This document shows, in pieces, positions 19,299 through 27,846 of a stretch of DNA of 64,000 bases. Below the pieces are notes generated by a model, which was not told the origin of the DNA, did not search any database, and worked only from the letters and a program-made list of their open reading frames with translations. Source of the stretch: JAXDJJ01 sp034665745 (GTDB taxonomy: Bacteria; Actinomycetota; CADDZG01; WHSQ01); NCBI GenBank assembly GCA_034665745.1, contig JAXDJJ010000035.1, positions 31,677 through 95,676 on the forward strand, given 5' to 3'. A program made the position numbers and the translations under genes. Within the stretch, counting starts at the first letter, position 1. Every line of letters begins with the position of its first letter.

Positions 19299-19562
19299 AT
19301 GACCGACGATCGACCTATCGCATGGCTCGCACTCGAATCTGGAACCCCCATCGTGAGCTCGGATGGGGAACAGATCGGCAAGGTTGGTGACGTCATCGCG
19401 GACCGTGAGAAGGACATCTTCTCCGGGATCACATTCAAGCCGGGTTTACTTGACGGTGCGGTCTTCGTGCCTGCCGATCGGATCGAAGAGCTGACCAGTA
19501 CCGAGGTCAAACTGTCGATCTCAGCCGCCGACGCAGCCACCCTCGAGCCCTACGACTCCTAG
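19299..19562 (+). CDS. PRC-barrel-like DUF2171 protein
   Basis: 87 aa, starting at the ATG of MTDDRPIAWL. The core GTPIVSSDGEQIGKVGDVIADREKD and the later FVPADRIEEL fit the PRC-barrel/DUF2171 fold of small cytoplasmic proteins of unclear role. It reads against the his-trp run: divergent from the lipoprotein gene (15 nt between starts) and convergent with trpE (4-nt overlap of ends). A longer frame up to 19065 is antisense to the lipoprotein gene and is not used. Confidence 0.75.
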   Translation: MTDDRPIAWLALESGTPIVSSDGEQIGKVGDVIADREKDIFSGITFKPGLLDGAVFVPADRIEELTSTEVKLSISAADAATLEPYDS

Positions 19563-21049
19563 CTGGAGTTCGCGGCCCCCACGGCGCGGAACGCGGCCTC
19601 GACCTTCCTCCTCGTCTCCATCGATTCGCCTTCCGGCGACGAATCCGCGACCACACCGGCGCCTGCCTGTACGTATGCCTTGCCTCCGGTCGCAACGATC
19701 GTGCGGATCGTGATGCAGGTATCCACGTTTCCCGAGAAATCGAAGTAGCCAACGACTCCACCGTAGGGCCCGCGCTTGGTGGTTTCCATCGAATCGATGA
19801 TCTCCATCGCACGCACCTTGGGGGCTCCCGTCAAGGTCCCGGCCGGGAACGACGCCGTGAACGCGTCGAACGCGGTGTGGTCGGACCGCAACTTGCCTGT
19901 GACGTGCGACACGATGTGCATCACGTGCGAATAGCGCTCGACGACCATCAGCTCTTCGACCTGGACAGACCCATACTCGGCAACCCTGCCGATGTCGTTG
20001 CGAGCGAGGTCGACCAACATGACGTGTTCGGCACGTTCCTTCTCGTCGCTCATGAACTCTTGTTCGATGGCTCGATCCTCTGCTTCCGTAGCGCCTCTCT
20101 CGCGGGTGCCGGCGATAGGGCGCATCTCGATGCGATCCCCTGTCACGCGGATCTGCGACTCGGGCGACGAGCCGGCGATCTCGAACGCAGGATCCGTGCC
20201 CGCCGCTTCGAAACGGAAGAAGTACATGTAAGGACTCGGGTTAAGGGTCCGAAGGACGCGATATGCATCGAACGCGGAGCCGGTCAGCTCCGTCTCGAAA
20301 CGCCGCGAGGGCACGATCTGGAACGCGTCGCCGGCAAAGATGTGCTCCCGGCACTGCTCGACCCACCCTCCGTAGGTCTCTTCGGACACCGGTGAGCGAT
20401 AGGTGGAGGGCTCGTCGGTCTCGAGTTCGCTAGAAGGAGCGGATAGAGACGAGCCGAGGTCGTCGACCAACCCATCGCACCTGCGGCATGCGTCGTCGTA
20501 GGCCGCCTCGAGATCTCCCCTGATCGGCACGTTCGTGATGACGAAGGCTCGTTGCGTGAAGTGGTCGAAGACGACGAAGGTCCTTGTGAGCAACAGGACC
20601 ATGTCGGGAAGCCCGAGGGCGTCGGATGGCACGTTTGGAAGCTGCTCTAGCTCTCGCACGCAGTCGTAACCGATGTAGCCAACCGCGCCTCCGTGAAGAG
20701 GCGGCAGACCTTCGAGCCGCGGCGCATCGCACGACTCGAGCAGCCGGCGGACGTATGCCAAAGGAGCTTCATCGGGCTCTGGAGATACCGGCGGATCGCC
20801 CTCGGTCCACACACGGCCGTCCTTCGCTTTGATGGTGGCGAAGGAGTCCCCACCGAGGAATGAATAGCGCGACCAACGTTCCCCTCCCTCGACGCTTTCG
20901 AGCAGGAACGCATTCGGAGAAGGCGCTACCCGCAGGAATGCGGCCACCGGGGTCTGCACATCAGCAAGGACCTCGCGCCACACAGGTACCACGTTGTGGT
21001 CTCGAGCGAGAGAACGGAACTCTTCTTTGTCCGGCTTGTGAACGGTCAC
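19559..21049 (-). CDS. trpE: Anthranilate synthase component I
   Basis: 496 aa, normal for stand-alone TrpE. It converts chorismate to anthranilate with ammonia from a TrpG partner. Seen: the feedback-inhibition site region LLESVEGGERWSRYSF near residue 47, and the catalytic core IAGSSPESQIRV, RPIAGTRERGAT, DEKERAEHVMLVDLARND and FPAGTLTGAPKVRAME. GTG start. It lies 12 nt after hisI. No trpG or trpD follows; the next same-strand gene is the M28-like lipoprotein. Confidence 0.97.
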   Translation of the reverse strand: MTVHKPDKEEFRSLARDHNVVPVWREVLADVQTPVAAFLRVAPSPNAFLLESVEGGERWSRYSFLGGDSFATIKAKDGRVWTEGDPPVSPEPDEAPLAYVRRLLESCDAPRLEGLPPLHGGAVGYIGYDCVRELEQLPNVPSDALGLPDMVLLLTRTFVVFDHFTQRAFVITNVPIRGDLEAAYDDACRRCDGLVDDLGSSLSAPSSELETDEPSTYRSPVSEETYGGWVEQCREHIFAGDAFQIVPSRRFETELTGSAFDAYRVLRTLNPSPYMYFFRFEAAGTDPAFEIAGSSPESQIRVTGDRIEMRPIAGTRERGATEAEDRAIEQEFMSDEKERAEHVMLVDLARNDIGRVAEYGSVQVEELMVVERYSHVMHIVSHVTGKLRSDHTAFDAFTASFPAGTLTGAPKVRAMEIIDSMETTKRGPYGGVVGYFDFSGNVDTCITIRTIVATGGKAYVQAGAGVVADSSPEGESMETRRKVEAAFRAVGAANSS

Positions 21050-21061
21050 GATCGAAGACGG

Positions 21062-21379
21062 TTATTCGAGTGTTCGGTAGAAGCAACTGTTGGCGCCGGT
21101 GTGACAGGCAGGACCCTGCGGCTCGACGCGCATCAATAGGGCGTCGGCGTCACAGTCGTAGCGGAGCTCGACTAGGTTCTGCGTGTTTCCCGAAGTCGCC
21201 CCCTTGTTCCAGTACTCCTGGCGAGAGCGGCTCCAGAACCACGTGGTCTTCGATTCGAGTGTCCGTCGCACGGCTTCGGCGTTGACCCACGCCAACATCA
21301 GGACTTCCCCCGTGTTGGCGTCCTGGACGATTGCGGGCGCGAGCCCACGGTCGTCGTAGGTGAGCTCGTCCGGAGTCAC
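21062..21379 (-). CDS. hisI: Phosphoribosyl-AMP cyclohydrolase
   Basis: 105 aa. It opens the purine ring of PR-AMP in histidine synthesis. Seen: [41 protein letters not shown], the metal site YDCDADALL and [13 protein letters not shown]. There is no HisE domain fused. The start is the GTG at 21379, in a TAGTG junction with the upstream peptidase stop; the long N-terminal extension read to 21901 is a shadow of the peptidase gene. Confidence 0.96.
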   Translation of the reverse strand: MTPDELTYDDRGLAPAIVQDANTGEVLMLAWVNAEAVRRTLESKTTWFWSRSRQEYWNKGATSGNTQNLVELRYDCDADALLMRVEPQGPACHTGANSCFYRTLE

Positions 21380-22521
21380 TAAGGTTCTAGGTCGTACGGA
21401 AACGGATCGGTGATGTGCTCGACGCCCTTGTCGGTGACCAAGATCGTGTCTTCCAACCGGACCCCTCCGATGCCGCGCACGTACAGTCCCGGTTCGACCG
21501 CGACCACATCCCCTTCTTGCAGCACGTCGGCCCTTCGGCCCAGGTAGGGGCGCTCGTGTACCTCGAGGCCGACGCCATGACCGAGCGCGTGCGTGAAACC
21601 TTCCTTGACGGCACCTTCGCCGGTGTGGTGTGCCTGCGTGCCGAAGCCTTGAGAGTGGAAGTACTCGGACACCGTGTTGTGGGGGCCGGGTTCGCCGGGC
21701 TTGATCGACTCGAACGCCAGCTCGAGCGCGGTGCGTACGTGCTTGTGCAGACTCTTGAGGTCCTCCGAAGCTTGTCCTGCCACGAAGGTCCTGGTCATGT
21801 CGGTGTACACCCCTGTTCGCCGATCGCGCGGGAAGCAGTCGATGAGCACGGAGCGATCGGGAGCGATCGGGCCAGATCCAAGAAGGTGTCCGTCGAGACA
21901 TGCATCTCCGGACTGGACGAGGATCTCCTCACTCTCGGCCCCCTGCGACAGAAGGGCAGCCGACATCGACTCGCGGATCCATTCCGACGTGAGGATCTCG
22001 CCCTCATAGCGGAGACGGTCCCCGCTGGTCGGCTCGGCCTCGCGCAGCATGCGAGCCGCCGTGAGCATCGCTGTCTCGACCGCTCGCTGGGCGCGCTCGA
22101 GGCCCTCGATCTCCCAGGGAGTCTTACGCCTCCGCCGCTCGACCCACACATCTGTGTTCACGACCACCTCGACCCCATTCGCCCGCAGGTGGTCGGCACT
22201 GTGAAGTTGGAACGTCGGTGGGACGACGACCGAGGAGACGGACAGCTTCTTGAGTGCCCTCAGGGTGAGCTCGGTCTCTAGCAGGTCACGAGGGAAGGCC
22301 TCATCCCTGACCAGTTCCTCGATGCCGAGCGAGCTGAACGTCCAGTACTCGTCGACGACGTCTTCTCGAGACGAGAACGTTGCTGCCTCGAGGTCGCTCC
22401 CAACGAGGATCCGTTTTCCGTCGTGCTCGATGAAAGCGACGGAGTCCCCGACCGGCTCGCCGATCTCGTGACGAAGCTCGAAGCTCCGCAAGGCGTTGTC
22501 GTGCAACAGATAGGTAGTCAT
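21379..22521 (-). CDS. M24-family metallopeptidase (Xaa-Pro aminopeptidase/dipeptidase type)
   Basis: 380 aa. The C-terminal pita-bread domain has the five dinuclear-metal ligands: Asp in LIDCFPRD, Asp in VYTDMTRTF, His in [13 protein letters not shown], Glu in AVEPGLYV and Glu in RLEDTILVT. The N-terminal 150 residues are a creatinase-like domain. It should cleave X-Pro or similar peptides in the cytoplasm. It is locked into the his operon by overlap with hisF (4 nt) and hisI (1 nt). The reason for this position is unclear. The substrate is not predictable. Confidence 0.9.
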   Translation of the reverse strand: MTTYLLHDNALRSFELRHEIGEPVGDSVAFIEHDGKRILVGSDLEAATFSSREDVVDEYWTFSSLGIEELVRDEAFPRDLLETELTLRALKKLSVSSVVVPPTFQLHSADHLRANGVEVVVNTDVWVERRRRKTPWEIEGLERAQRAVETAMLTAARMLREAEPTSGDRLRYEGEILTSEWIRESMSAALLSQGAESEEILVQSGDACLDGHLLGSGPIAPDRSVLIDCFPRDRRTGVYTDMTRTFVAGQASEDLKSLHKHVRTALELAFESIKPGEPGPHNTVSEYFHSQGFGTQAHHTGEGAVKEGFTHALGHGVGLEVHERPYLGRRADVLQEGDVVAVEPGLYVRGIGGVRLEDTILVTDKGVEHITDPFPYDLEP

Positions 22522-23303
22522 GGGCGCGGAATCCTAACGGGGAGGTTGCGCGCGGCCATCGCACGCTTAGCTTCTGATACCGAGAATCGCCCGAAATGAA
22601 ACACGGAGGCGGCTAATGCAGCGACTGCTGCACCGAACGCTGGATCGACCGCATCTGCGAGATGGTCTGGTGTACCTGCCCCTCCCGAAGCGATAAGGGG
22701 AACGGTGACCGCATCCGAGACGGCGCGGGTGAGTTCGATGTCGTAGCCGTCGGTCGTCCCATCCCTATCCATCGACGTCAACAGGATCTCGCCGGCCCCC
22801 ATCTCAGTGACCATCTGCGCCCAGCGGATCACGTCCATCCCCGTCGGAACCCGGCCCCCCTCGACGAATACCTCCCACGACACTTCGCCGCACGAGATCT
22901 CTCTGCGGCGGGCATCGATCGCGACGACGATCGCTTGAGCTCCGAATTCATCCGACGCATCGCGAACGAGCCTCGGGTTTCCGACCGCAGCTGTATTGAT
23001 CGCAACCTTGTCCGCACCGGCGCGCAGTAGGCGTTTGACGTCGGCGACGGTGCGCACCCCGCCGCCTATCGTCAACGGGATGAAGACCGTCTCGGCGGTC
23101 CGGGCAGCAACGTCCAAGATGATGTCCCTGTCATCGCTCGACGCGGTGATGTCGAGAAACACGAGCTCGTCGGCTCCCTCGAAGTTGTAACGGGCCGCCA
23201 ACTCGACGGGGTCACCTGCATCCTTGATATCGACGAATCGAACACCCTTGACGACGCGACCCTTATCGACGTCCAAACACGGGATGACTCGCTTCGCCAG
23301 CAT
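22518..23303 (-). CDS. hisF: Imidazole glycerol phosphate synthase cyclase subunit
   Basis: 261 aa TIM barrel. It uses ammonia delivered by HisH to make IGP and AICAR from PRFAR. Seen: [20 protein letters not shown] with the first catalytic Asp, the PO4 site GGGVRT, and the second catalytic Asp in [14 protein letters not shown]. It lies 2 nt after hisA. Confidence 0.98.
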   Translation of the reverse strand: MLAKRVIPCLDVDKGRVVKGVRFVDIKDAGDPVELAARYNFEGADELVFLDITASSDDRDIILDVAARTAETVFIPLTIGGGVRTVADVKRLLRAGADKVAINTAAVGNPRLVRDASDEFGAQAIVVAIDARRREISCGEVSWEVFVEGGRVPTGMDVIRWAQMVTEMGAGEILLTSMDRDGTTDGYDIELTRAVSDAVTVPLIASGGAGTPDHLADAVDPAFGAAVAALAASVFHFGRFSVSEAKRAMAARNLPVRIPRP

Positions 23304-23305
23304 CG

Positions 23306-24058
23306 CTACTCGAGGTTCGCGCCGCGCAATCCATCCGCAGCGAAGTTGGCTTGCCCGATGGTGAACTTGCCTTCGTACAGAGCGCGGCCCACGATCACTC
23401 CGCTGACTCCGTCATTCTGCAGTGCAGCGATCGTGCGGACATCATCAAGGGACGCAACACCCCCCGAAGCCACAACCGGTACATCGGTGAGCTCTGTCAG
23501 ACGCTGTAGGCCTTCGACATCGGGCCCCGTCATCGCGCCGTCGCGGGAGACATCCGTGTAGATGAATAGGGATACCCCGGCCTCTGCGAAGGCCTTCACC
23601 GCATCCTCGACCGGAACCCCCGAACCGACCGTCCATCCGTGGGTTGCCAACTCGCCCGACCTGGCGTCGAGCGACACGGCGATCCGCTCTCCATATCTCT
23701 TGCACGCGCGCGCCATCTCGTCCGGGTCTTCCAGAGCGACGGTTCCGAGCACCGCCCGGTTCGCCCCGGCGGCGATGATCTCTTCGACGTCGTCAAGGCT
23801 GCGTAGACCACCTCCGGCCTGGACCGGACAAGAGGCACGCTTGACGACCTCGAGCACGAGCTCGCGGTTCGCGCGGATACCGGTTTTCGCACCGTCCAGA
23901 TCGACGATGTGCAGCCAACGGGCGCCCGCCGACGCAAGCCCAAGAGCAACTTTGACGGGGTCGTCGGAATAGACCGTCTCGCTTCCGAACCGCCCTTGGA
24001 GAAGCCTGACGCAGCGGCCGTCCGAGATATCGACCGCGGGATAAACCGTGAACTTCAT
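23306..24058 (-). CDS. hisA: ProFAR isomerase (phosphoribosyl-formimino-AICAR-P isomerase)
   Basis: 250 aa TIM barrel homologous to HisF. It isomerises ProFAR to PRFAR. Catalytic Asp residues are in [14 protein letters not shown] and [14 protein letters not shown]; the phosphate sites are QAGGGLRS and ASGGVASL. The loop-5 region reads [10 protein letters not shown]. Bifunctional actinobacterial PriA has an Arg two residues before the Trp and SGGIRD instead of GGGLRS, so this looks like ordinary HisA rather than PriA. Overlaps hisH by 4 nt. Confidence 0.95.
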   Translation of the reverse strand: MKFTVYPAVDISDGRCVRLLQGRFGSETVYSDDPVKVALGLASAGARWLHIVDLDGAKTGIRANRELVLEVVKRASCPVQAGGGLRSLDDVEEIIAAGANRAVLGTVALEDPDEMARACKRYGERIAVSLDARSGELATHGWTVGSGVPVEDAVKAFAEAGVSLFIYTDVSRDGAMTGPDVEGLQRLTELTDVPVVASGGVASLDDVRTIAALQNDGVSGVIVGRALYEGKFTIGQANFAADGLRGANLE

Positions 24059-24618
24059 GAGGAGCTCGTAACCCAGCCTTCCAGTAATGCGAGGCCGGCG
24101 GCCGCGCTCTTCTCGGGATGGAACTGCACCCCAAGGATAGGGCCGGTTTCTATGCGGGCCGCGAAGCGTCCCCCGTACTCACACCATCCGGACACGATCG
24201 TCGGATCGACAGGACGGACCACGTAGGAGTGATCGAAGTAATAGTGCTCGTCATCGACCTCGTTCCACCCCATGTGCGGAACGCGGACGGCAGACGAAAG
24301 GCGTTCGACATGACCCGACAACAACCCGATGCCTGACACCGGACCATGTTCTTCACTCGTGTCGAACAGCACCTGCATCCCGAGACAGATACCGAGATAG
24401 GGACGGCCACCAGCGATCCAGTCAGAGATGACGATGTCGAGATGCCCAGCCCGGAGGTTTGCGGCGCATTTGCCGAAGATCCCTTGGCCCGGAACGCACA
24501 GCTTGTCGGCCCGACCGATCGCATCGGGCTCGGCAGTGATCTCGACGGTCGCGCCGACGGCTTCGAGGGCCTTGGCGACGCTACGAAGGTTCCCCATCCC
24601 ATGGTCGAGGACCGCCAC
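24055..24618 (-). CDS. hisH: Imidazole glycerol phosphate synthase glutamine amidotransferase subunit
   Basis: 187 aa class I amidotransferase that supplies ammonia to HisF. The catalytic Cys is in YLGICLGMQVLF and the His-Glu pair in VQFHPEKS. It starts at a GTG (MAVLDHGMGNLRSV) 8 nt after the hisB stop. The oxyanion segment CVPGQGIFGKC differs a little from the common PGVGAF but is otherwise intact. Confidence 0.96.
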   Translation of the reverse strand: MAVLDHGMGNLRSVAKALEAVGATVEITAEPDAIGRADKLCVPGQGIFGKCAANLRAGHLDIVISDWIAGGRPYLGICLGMQVLFDTSEEHGPVSGIGLLSGHVERLSSAVRVPHMGWNEVDDEHYYFDHSYVVRPVDPTIVSGWCEYGGRFAARIETGPILGVQFHPEKSAAAGLALLEGWVTSSS

Positions 24619-24626
24619 CCGCGGCG

Positions 24627-25214
24627 TCAGAGTGATCCCTTAGTTGATGGGATCGAGTCCGGGGCACGAGGATCGATCTCCACCGCGGCGCCGAGGGCCC
24701 GGGCCAGGGCCTTGAAGATCGCCTCGACCGCGTGGTGGGCATTCCGTCCGTAGAGGAGCTTCACGTGAAGGGTGAGACCCCCCGAGCGTGCCAGCGCTTG
24801 AAGGAACTCCTCGGCCAGGGCGATGTCGAACTGGCCGATGGATTCGGCGGGGATGTCGGCGTCGTAGACCAGCAGTGGGCGTCCCGAGATATCGAGTGCG
24901 ACCCGGGCGAGGCACTCCTCCATCGGCACCGTCGCATCGCCGTATCGAGTGATGCCCGTCTTGTCTCCAAGAGCCTCGGTCAGTGCTTCGCCGAGTGCGA
25001 TGCCGACATCCTCGACCGTGTGATGCGCATCGATCTCGAGGTCGCCGGTCGCACCGATGTCCAGACCGATGCGGCCGTGCCGTCCGAGTTGATCCAACAT
25101 GTGGTCGAAGAATGGCACCCCTGTAGCCGCTGTAACGGGGCCACCATCGAGATCGACCGCGACGTGCACGTCGGTTTCGTTCGTCTTGCGTTCGACGTTT
25201 CCGGTCCTAGCCAT
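24627..25214 (-). CDS. hisB: Imidazoleglycerol-phosphate dehydratase
   Basis: 195 aa, the dehydratase only, without the phosphatase domain of enterobacterial HisB. Seen: FFDHMLDQLGRHGRI and the metal motif DAHHTVEDVGIALGEAL, plus VRHHAVEAIFKALA-like NAHHAVEAIFKALA near the C-terminus. The start overlaps the hisC stop by 8 nt. Confidence 0.97.
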   Translation of the reverse strand: MARTGNVERKTNETDVHVAVDLDGGPVTAATGVPFFDHMLDQLGRHGRIGLDIGATGDLEIDAHHTVEDVGIALGEALTEALGDKTGITRYGDATVPMEECLARVALDISGRPLLVYDADIPAESIGQFDIALAEEFLQALARSGGLTLHVKLLYGRNAHHAVEAIFKALARALGAAVEIDPRAPDSIPSTKGSL

Positions 25215-26280
25215 CGAGTGCCTCTTTCATCGCTGCGATGAATGCGTCGGTTTCCTCGGGCAATCCTGCCGTGACGCGCAGGCAGCGTTCGAGCCCCTCT
25301 TGACCCGAGTAGTTGCGGACCAGAACCTCGCGCTCGAGCAGTCGAGACCAGATGAGGTCGGGGTCCTCGACTTCGAACAGCACGAAGTTCGCGTTGGACG
25401 GGAAGACCTTCAAACCGAGAGCTGCAAGCTCGGTGGCTATCCGGTCCCTCTCGCTCGCGATCGACCTCACCATGTCGAGGGTCTCGCCAGCATGCTTGAT
25501 CGCAGCGACCCCAACGAGCTGAGTGATCGTGGACAGGTGATACGGCAACCGAACCCGTGCCAGCTCTCGTACAAGGGACGGCGCCGCCAGCATGTAGCCG
25601 ATGCGCACCCCAGCGAGGCGCCACGCCTTTGAGAAGGTCTTGGTGATGGCGAGGTTCGGATGGGTTTCGAGCAGGCCGCGCGCACTGTGTTCGTGTTGAT
25701 CGAACTCGCCGTAAGCCTCATCGACTATGACCAGACCGGGAGCGGCTTCGAGCAGCGCCTGGATCGTCGCCAGGGATTCACAACCACCGGTTGGATTGTT
25801 CGGTGAACACACGATGACGATGTCGGGTTTCTCCTCTTGGATCGTATCGAGTGCCGCCTCGAGATCGATGCGGAAGTCGATGTCGCGCTGGACCTGCACC
25901 GTGCGCGTTCCCGCGATCCGAGGGATCAACGAGTGCAATGAATAGGTGGGTTCGAACGTAAGGCTCGACCGGCCTGGGCCCCCGAACGCGAGGAACAGGT
26001 GCATGAAGACCTCGTTCGATCCGTTCGCAACCCAAAGACCCTCTTTCGCCCATCCCGTGTGAGCCGCGATGGCATCTACGAGCTTCACCGCATCGCGGTC
26101 GGGGTAGCGGTTAAGAGCGATCGCCTCGGTGCCGCGCGTGACCTCTTCAACCAGAGCGACAGGCGGCGCGTAAGGCGCTTCGTTGACGTTCATGCGGTAC
26201 TTCGCGGTGTGTTGAGGCGAGATGTAAGGCGCGACCGTTTCGAGGTCGCTCCTGATCCTCAGTGCGGGGCCGTTGCTCAT
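25207..26280 (-). CDS. hisC: Histidinol-phosphate aminotransferase
   Basis: 357 aa fold-type I PLP enzyme. The PLP lysine is in ITKTFSKAWRLAGVRIGY, the Asp-Tyr cofactor pair in VIVDEAYGEF, and the Asn in CSPNNPTGG. It converts imidazole acetol phosphate to histidinol phosphate using glutamate. It overlaps hisD by 4 nt. Confidence 0.96.
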   Translation of the reverse strand: MSNGPALRIRSDLETVAPYISPQHTAKYRMNVNEAPYAPPVALVEEVTRGTEAIALNRYPDRDAVKLVDAIAAHTGWAKEGLWVANGSNEVFMHLFLAFGGPGRSSLTFEPTYSLHSLIPRIAGTRTVQVQRDIDFRIDLEAALDTIQEEKPDIVIVCSPNNPTGGCESLATIQALLEAAPGLVIVDEAYGEFDQHEHSARGLLETHPNLAITKTFSKAWRLAGVRIGYMLAAPSLVRELARVRLPYHLSTITQLVGVAAIKHAGETLDMVRSIASERDRIATELAALGLKVFPSNANFVLFEVEDPDLIWSRLLEREVLVRNYSGQEGLERCLRVTAGLPEETDAFIAAMKEALDG

Positions 26281-27566
26281 GATTCGAGCCGCCGTTCGAT
26301 AGCTCGGGCGTGACCGAAGAGACCTTCGGCCTCGGCAAGGGCTTCGACATGAGGCGCCATCCGTTCGAGAGCCGAGCGTTCGAGGCTGGACACATAGATG
26401 CGCTTCGTGAAGTCCTGGACACCGAGACCGGACTCGTAACGTGCGGTGCCCCCGCTCGGAAGGACGTGGTTCGTGCCTCCGACATAGTCGCCAACCGGAA
26501 CGGGCGTGTTGGGTCCCACGAACACCGAGCCGGCATTCCGCACCCGGTCGAGCGATTCCCAGGCCCCCTCGAAGATCAACTCGAGGTGCTCGGGGGCGAA
26601 CGCGTTCGCAGTATCGAGCGCGTGGTCGCGATCCCGGACGAGCACGGCCCTTCCTCCTTCGATCAAGGTGTTCTCGAGCTCTTCCGGGTGCTCGTGACGA
26701 GCAACCTCCAGCTCGAGCAACGCCATGACGCGCTCGGCCAGCTCCGGCACCCAGGTGATCAACGCGTGGGTCCCGAGGGGACCATGCTCGGCCTGAGCAA
26801 CGAGATCTGCAGCAACGACCTCAGCCGACGCGGTCTCGTCCGCGACGATTGCGATCTCGGTGGGACCCGCTTCTGAATCGATGCCAACCCATCCCTGTAC
26901 CGCACGCTTCGCCAACGTCACGTAGATGTTGCCGGGTCCGACGATCTTGTCCACCGGTCGCACGCTTGTCGTCCCATAGGCAAGAGCAGCGATCGCTTGC
27001 GCACCGCCGATCCGGTAGACCTCGGTGATACCCGCGATCGAGCACGCGGCCAGTACTGCCTCCGACACCTCTCCCCTGCCATCCGGAGGTGAAGCGACCG
27101 CTATCTGGCCGACACCCGCAACCTGAGCTGGGATCGTCGCCATGATCACGGTCGACGGATAAGCAGCCCGGCCCCCCGGCACGTACACACCGACCCGTCG
27201 CAAGGGCCGGATCAGCTCGCCGACGACCTCGTCTCCAACCGAGCGGTCGAACCATTCCTTGGGGGCCTGGTGCTCGCAGGTCCGCCGCAAGCGCTCGGAC
27301 ATCACTTCGAGCGCATCGATCAGTTCCGGGCGCACCAGTGACCGAGCCTTCGTGATCGTTGCTTCGGGGACCCGGAGCTCTTCGACCGTGAGCTGGGGCC
27401 CGTCGAAACGGGCCGTCATCTCGATGAGGGCCTCGTCGCCCTTCAACCGCACCTCGTCGATGATCCCCCGCACGACCTCGACAGGGTCGGCCGCCCCAGC
27501 AACGGGCTGAGGTCGCGAGATGTGTACGGGCGTGGCCTGTTCTCGGCCGTCTATCAGTTCGAGCAT
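26277..27566 (-). CDS. hisD: Histidinol dehydrogenase
   Basis: 429 aa zinc enzyme for the last two steps of histidine synthesis. Seen: YVPGGRAAYPSTVIMATIPA, KIVGPGNIYVTLAKRAV, IDSEAGPTEIAIVADE, LVAQAEHGPLG with zinc and catalytic residues, and FAPEHLEL. It is the first gene of the his run. The zinc-ribbon gene ends 17 nt upstream. Confidence 0.98.
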   Translation of the reverse strand: MLELIDGREQATPVHISRPQPVAGAADPVEVVRGIIDEVRLKGDEALIEMTARFDGPQLTVEELRVPEATITKARSLVRPELIDALEVMSERLRRTCEHQAPKEWFDRSVGDEVVGELIRPLRRVGVYVPGGRAAYPSTVIMATIPAQVAGVGQIAVASPPDGRGEVSEAVLAACSIAGITEVYRIGGAQAIAALAYGTTSVRPVDKIVGPGNIYVTLAKRAVQGWVGIDSEAGPTEIAIVADETASAEVVAADLVAQAEHGPLGTHALITWVPELAERVMALLELEVARHEHPEELENTLIEGGRAVLVRDRDHALDTANAFAPEHLELIFEGAWESLDRVRNAGSVFVGPNTPVPVGDYVGGTNHVLPSGGTARYESGLGVQDFTKRIYVSSLERSALERMAPHVEALAEAEGLFGHARAIERRLES

Positions 27567-27583
27567 GGAGGAAGGTTAGTGGC

Positions 27584-27817
27584 TCAGTCAGCAGACCAGT
27601 TGTGCTGACACTGGCGACAAACGATCAACCCCACCTGGATCCGTAGGCGCGTAGACCCACAGTTTGGACAGGTATCCAGCTCGCCCGTCCACTCGGCGTG
27701 CTCCTGCTGACACTCAGGGCAGACGAGGATCTGCTCGCGCTCCCTAACCGCCACCGCCCACGGAGACGCCCCCTTAACGGGATCCGTCTGGGTCTTCCCA
27801 CACCGATAACAAGGCAC
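27584..27817 (-). CDS. Small double zinc-ribbon protein
   Basis: About 77 aa with four CxxC pairs: CYRC, CPEC, CPNC and CRQC, enough for two zinc ribbons. No catalytic domain is visible. It may bind nucleic acid or protein; function unknown. The start is probably the GTG at 27817 (MPCYRCGK); the longer frame to 28045 overlaps the end of dnaE. It lies between dnaE (29 nt) and hisD (17 nt) on the same strand. Confidence 0.68.
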   Translation of the reverse strand: MPCYRCGKTQTDPVKGASPWAVAVREREQILVCPECQQEHAEWTGELDTCPNCGSTRLRIQVGLIVCRQCQHNWSAD

Positions 27818-27846
27818 GGACCCATCATGCCGGACCGGAGAAGGAA

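Noticed and set aside
21379..21901. Arg-rich N-terminal extension of HisI
   Set aside because: It is the shadow of the M24 peptidase gene; the GTG at 21379 forms a normal TAGTG junction.
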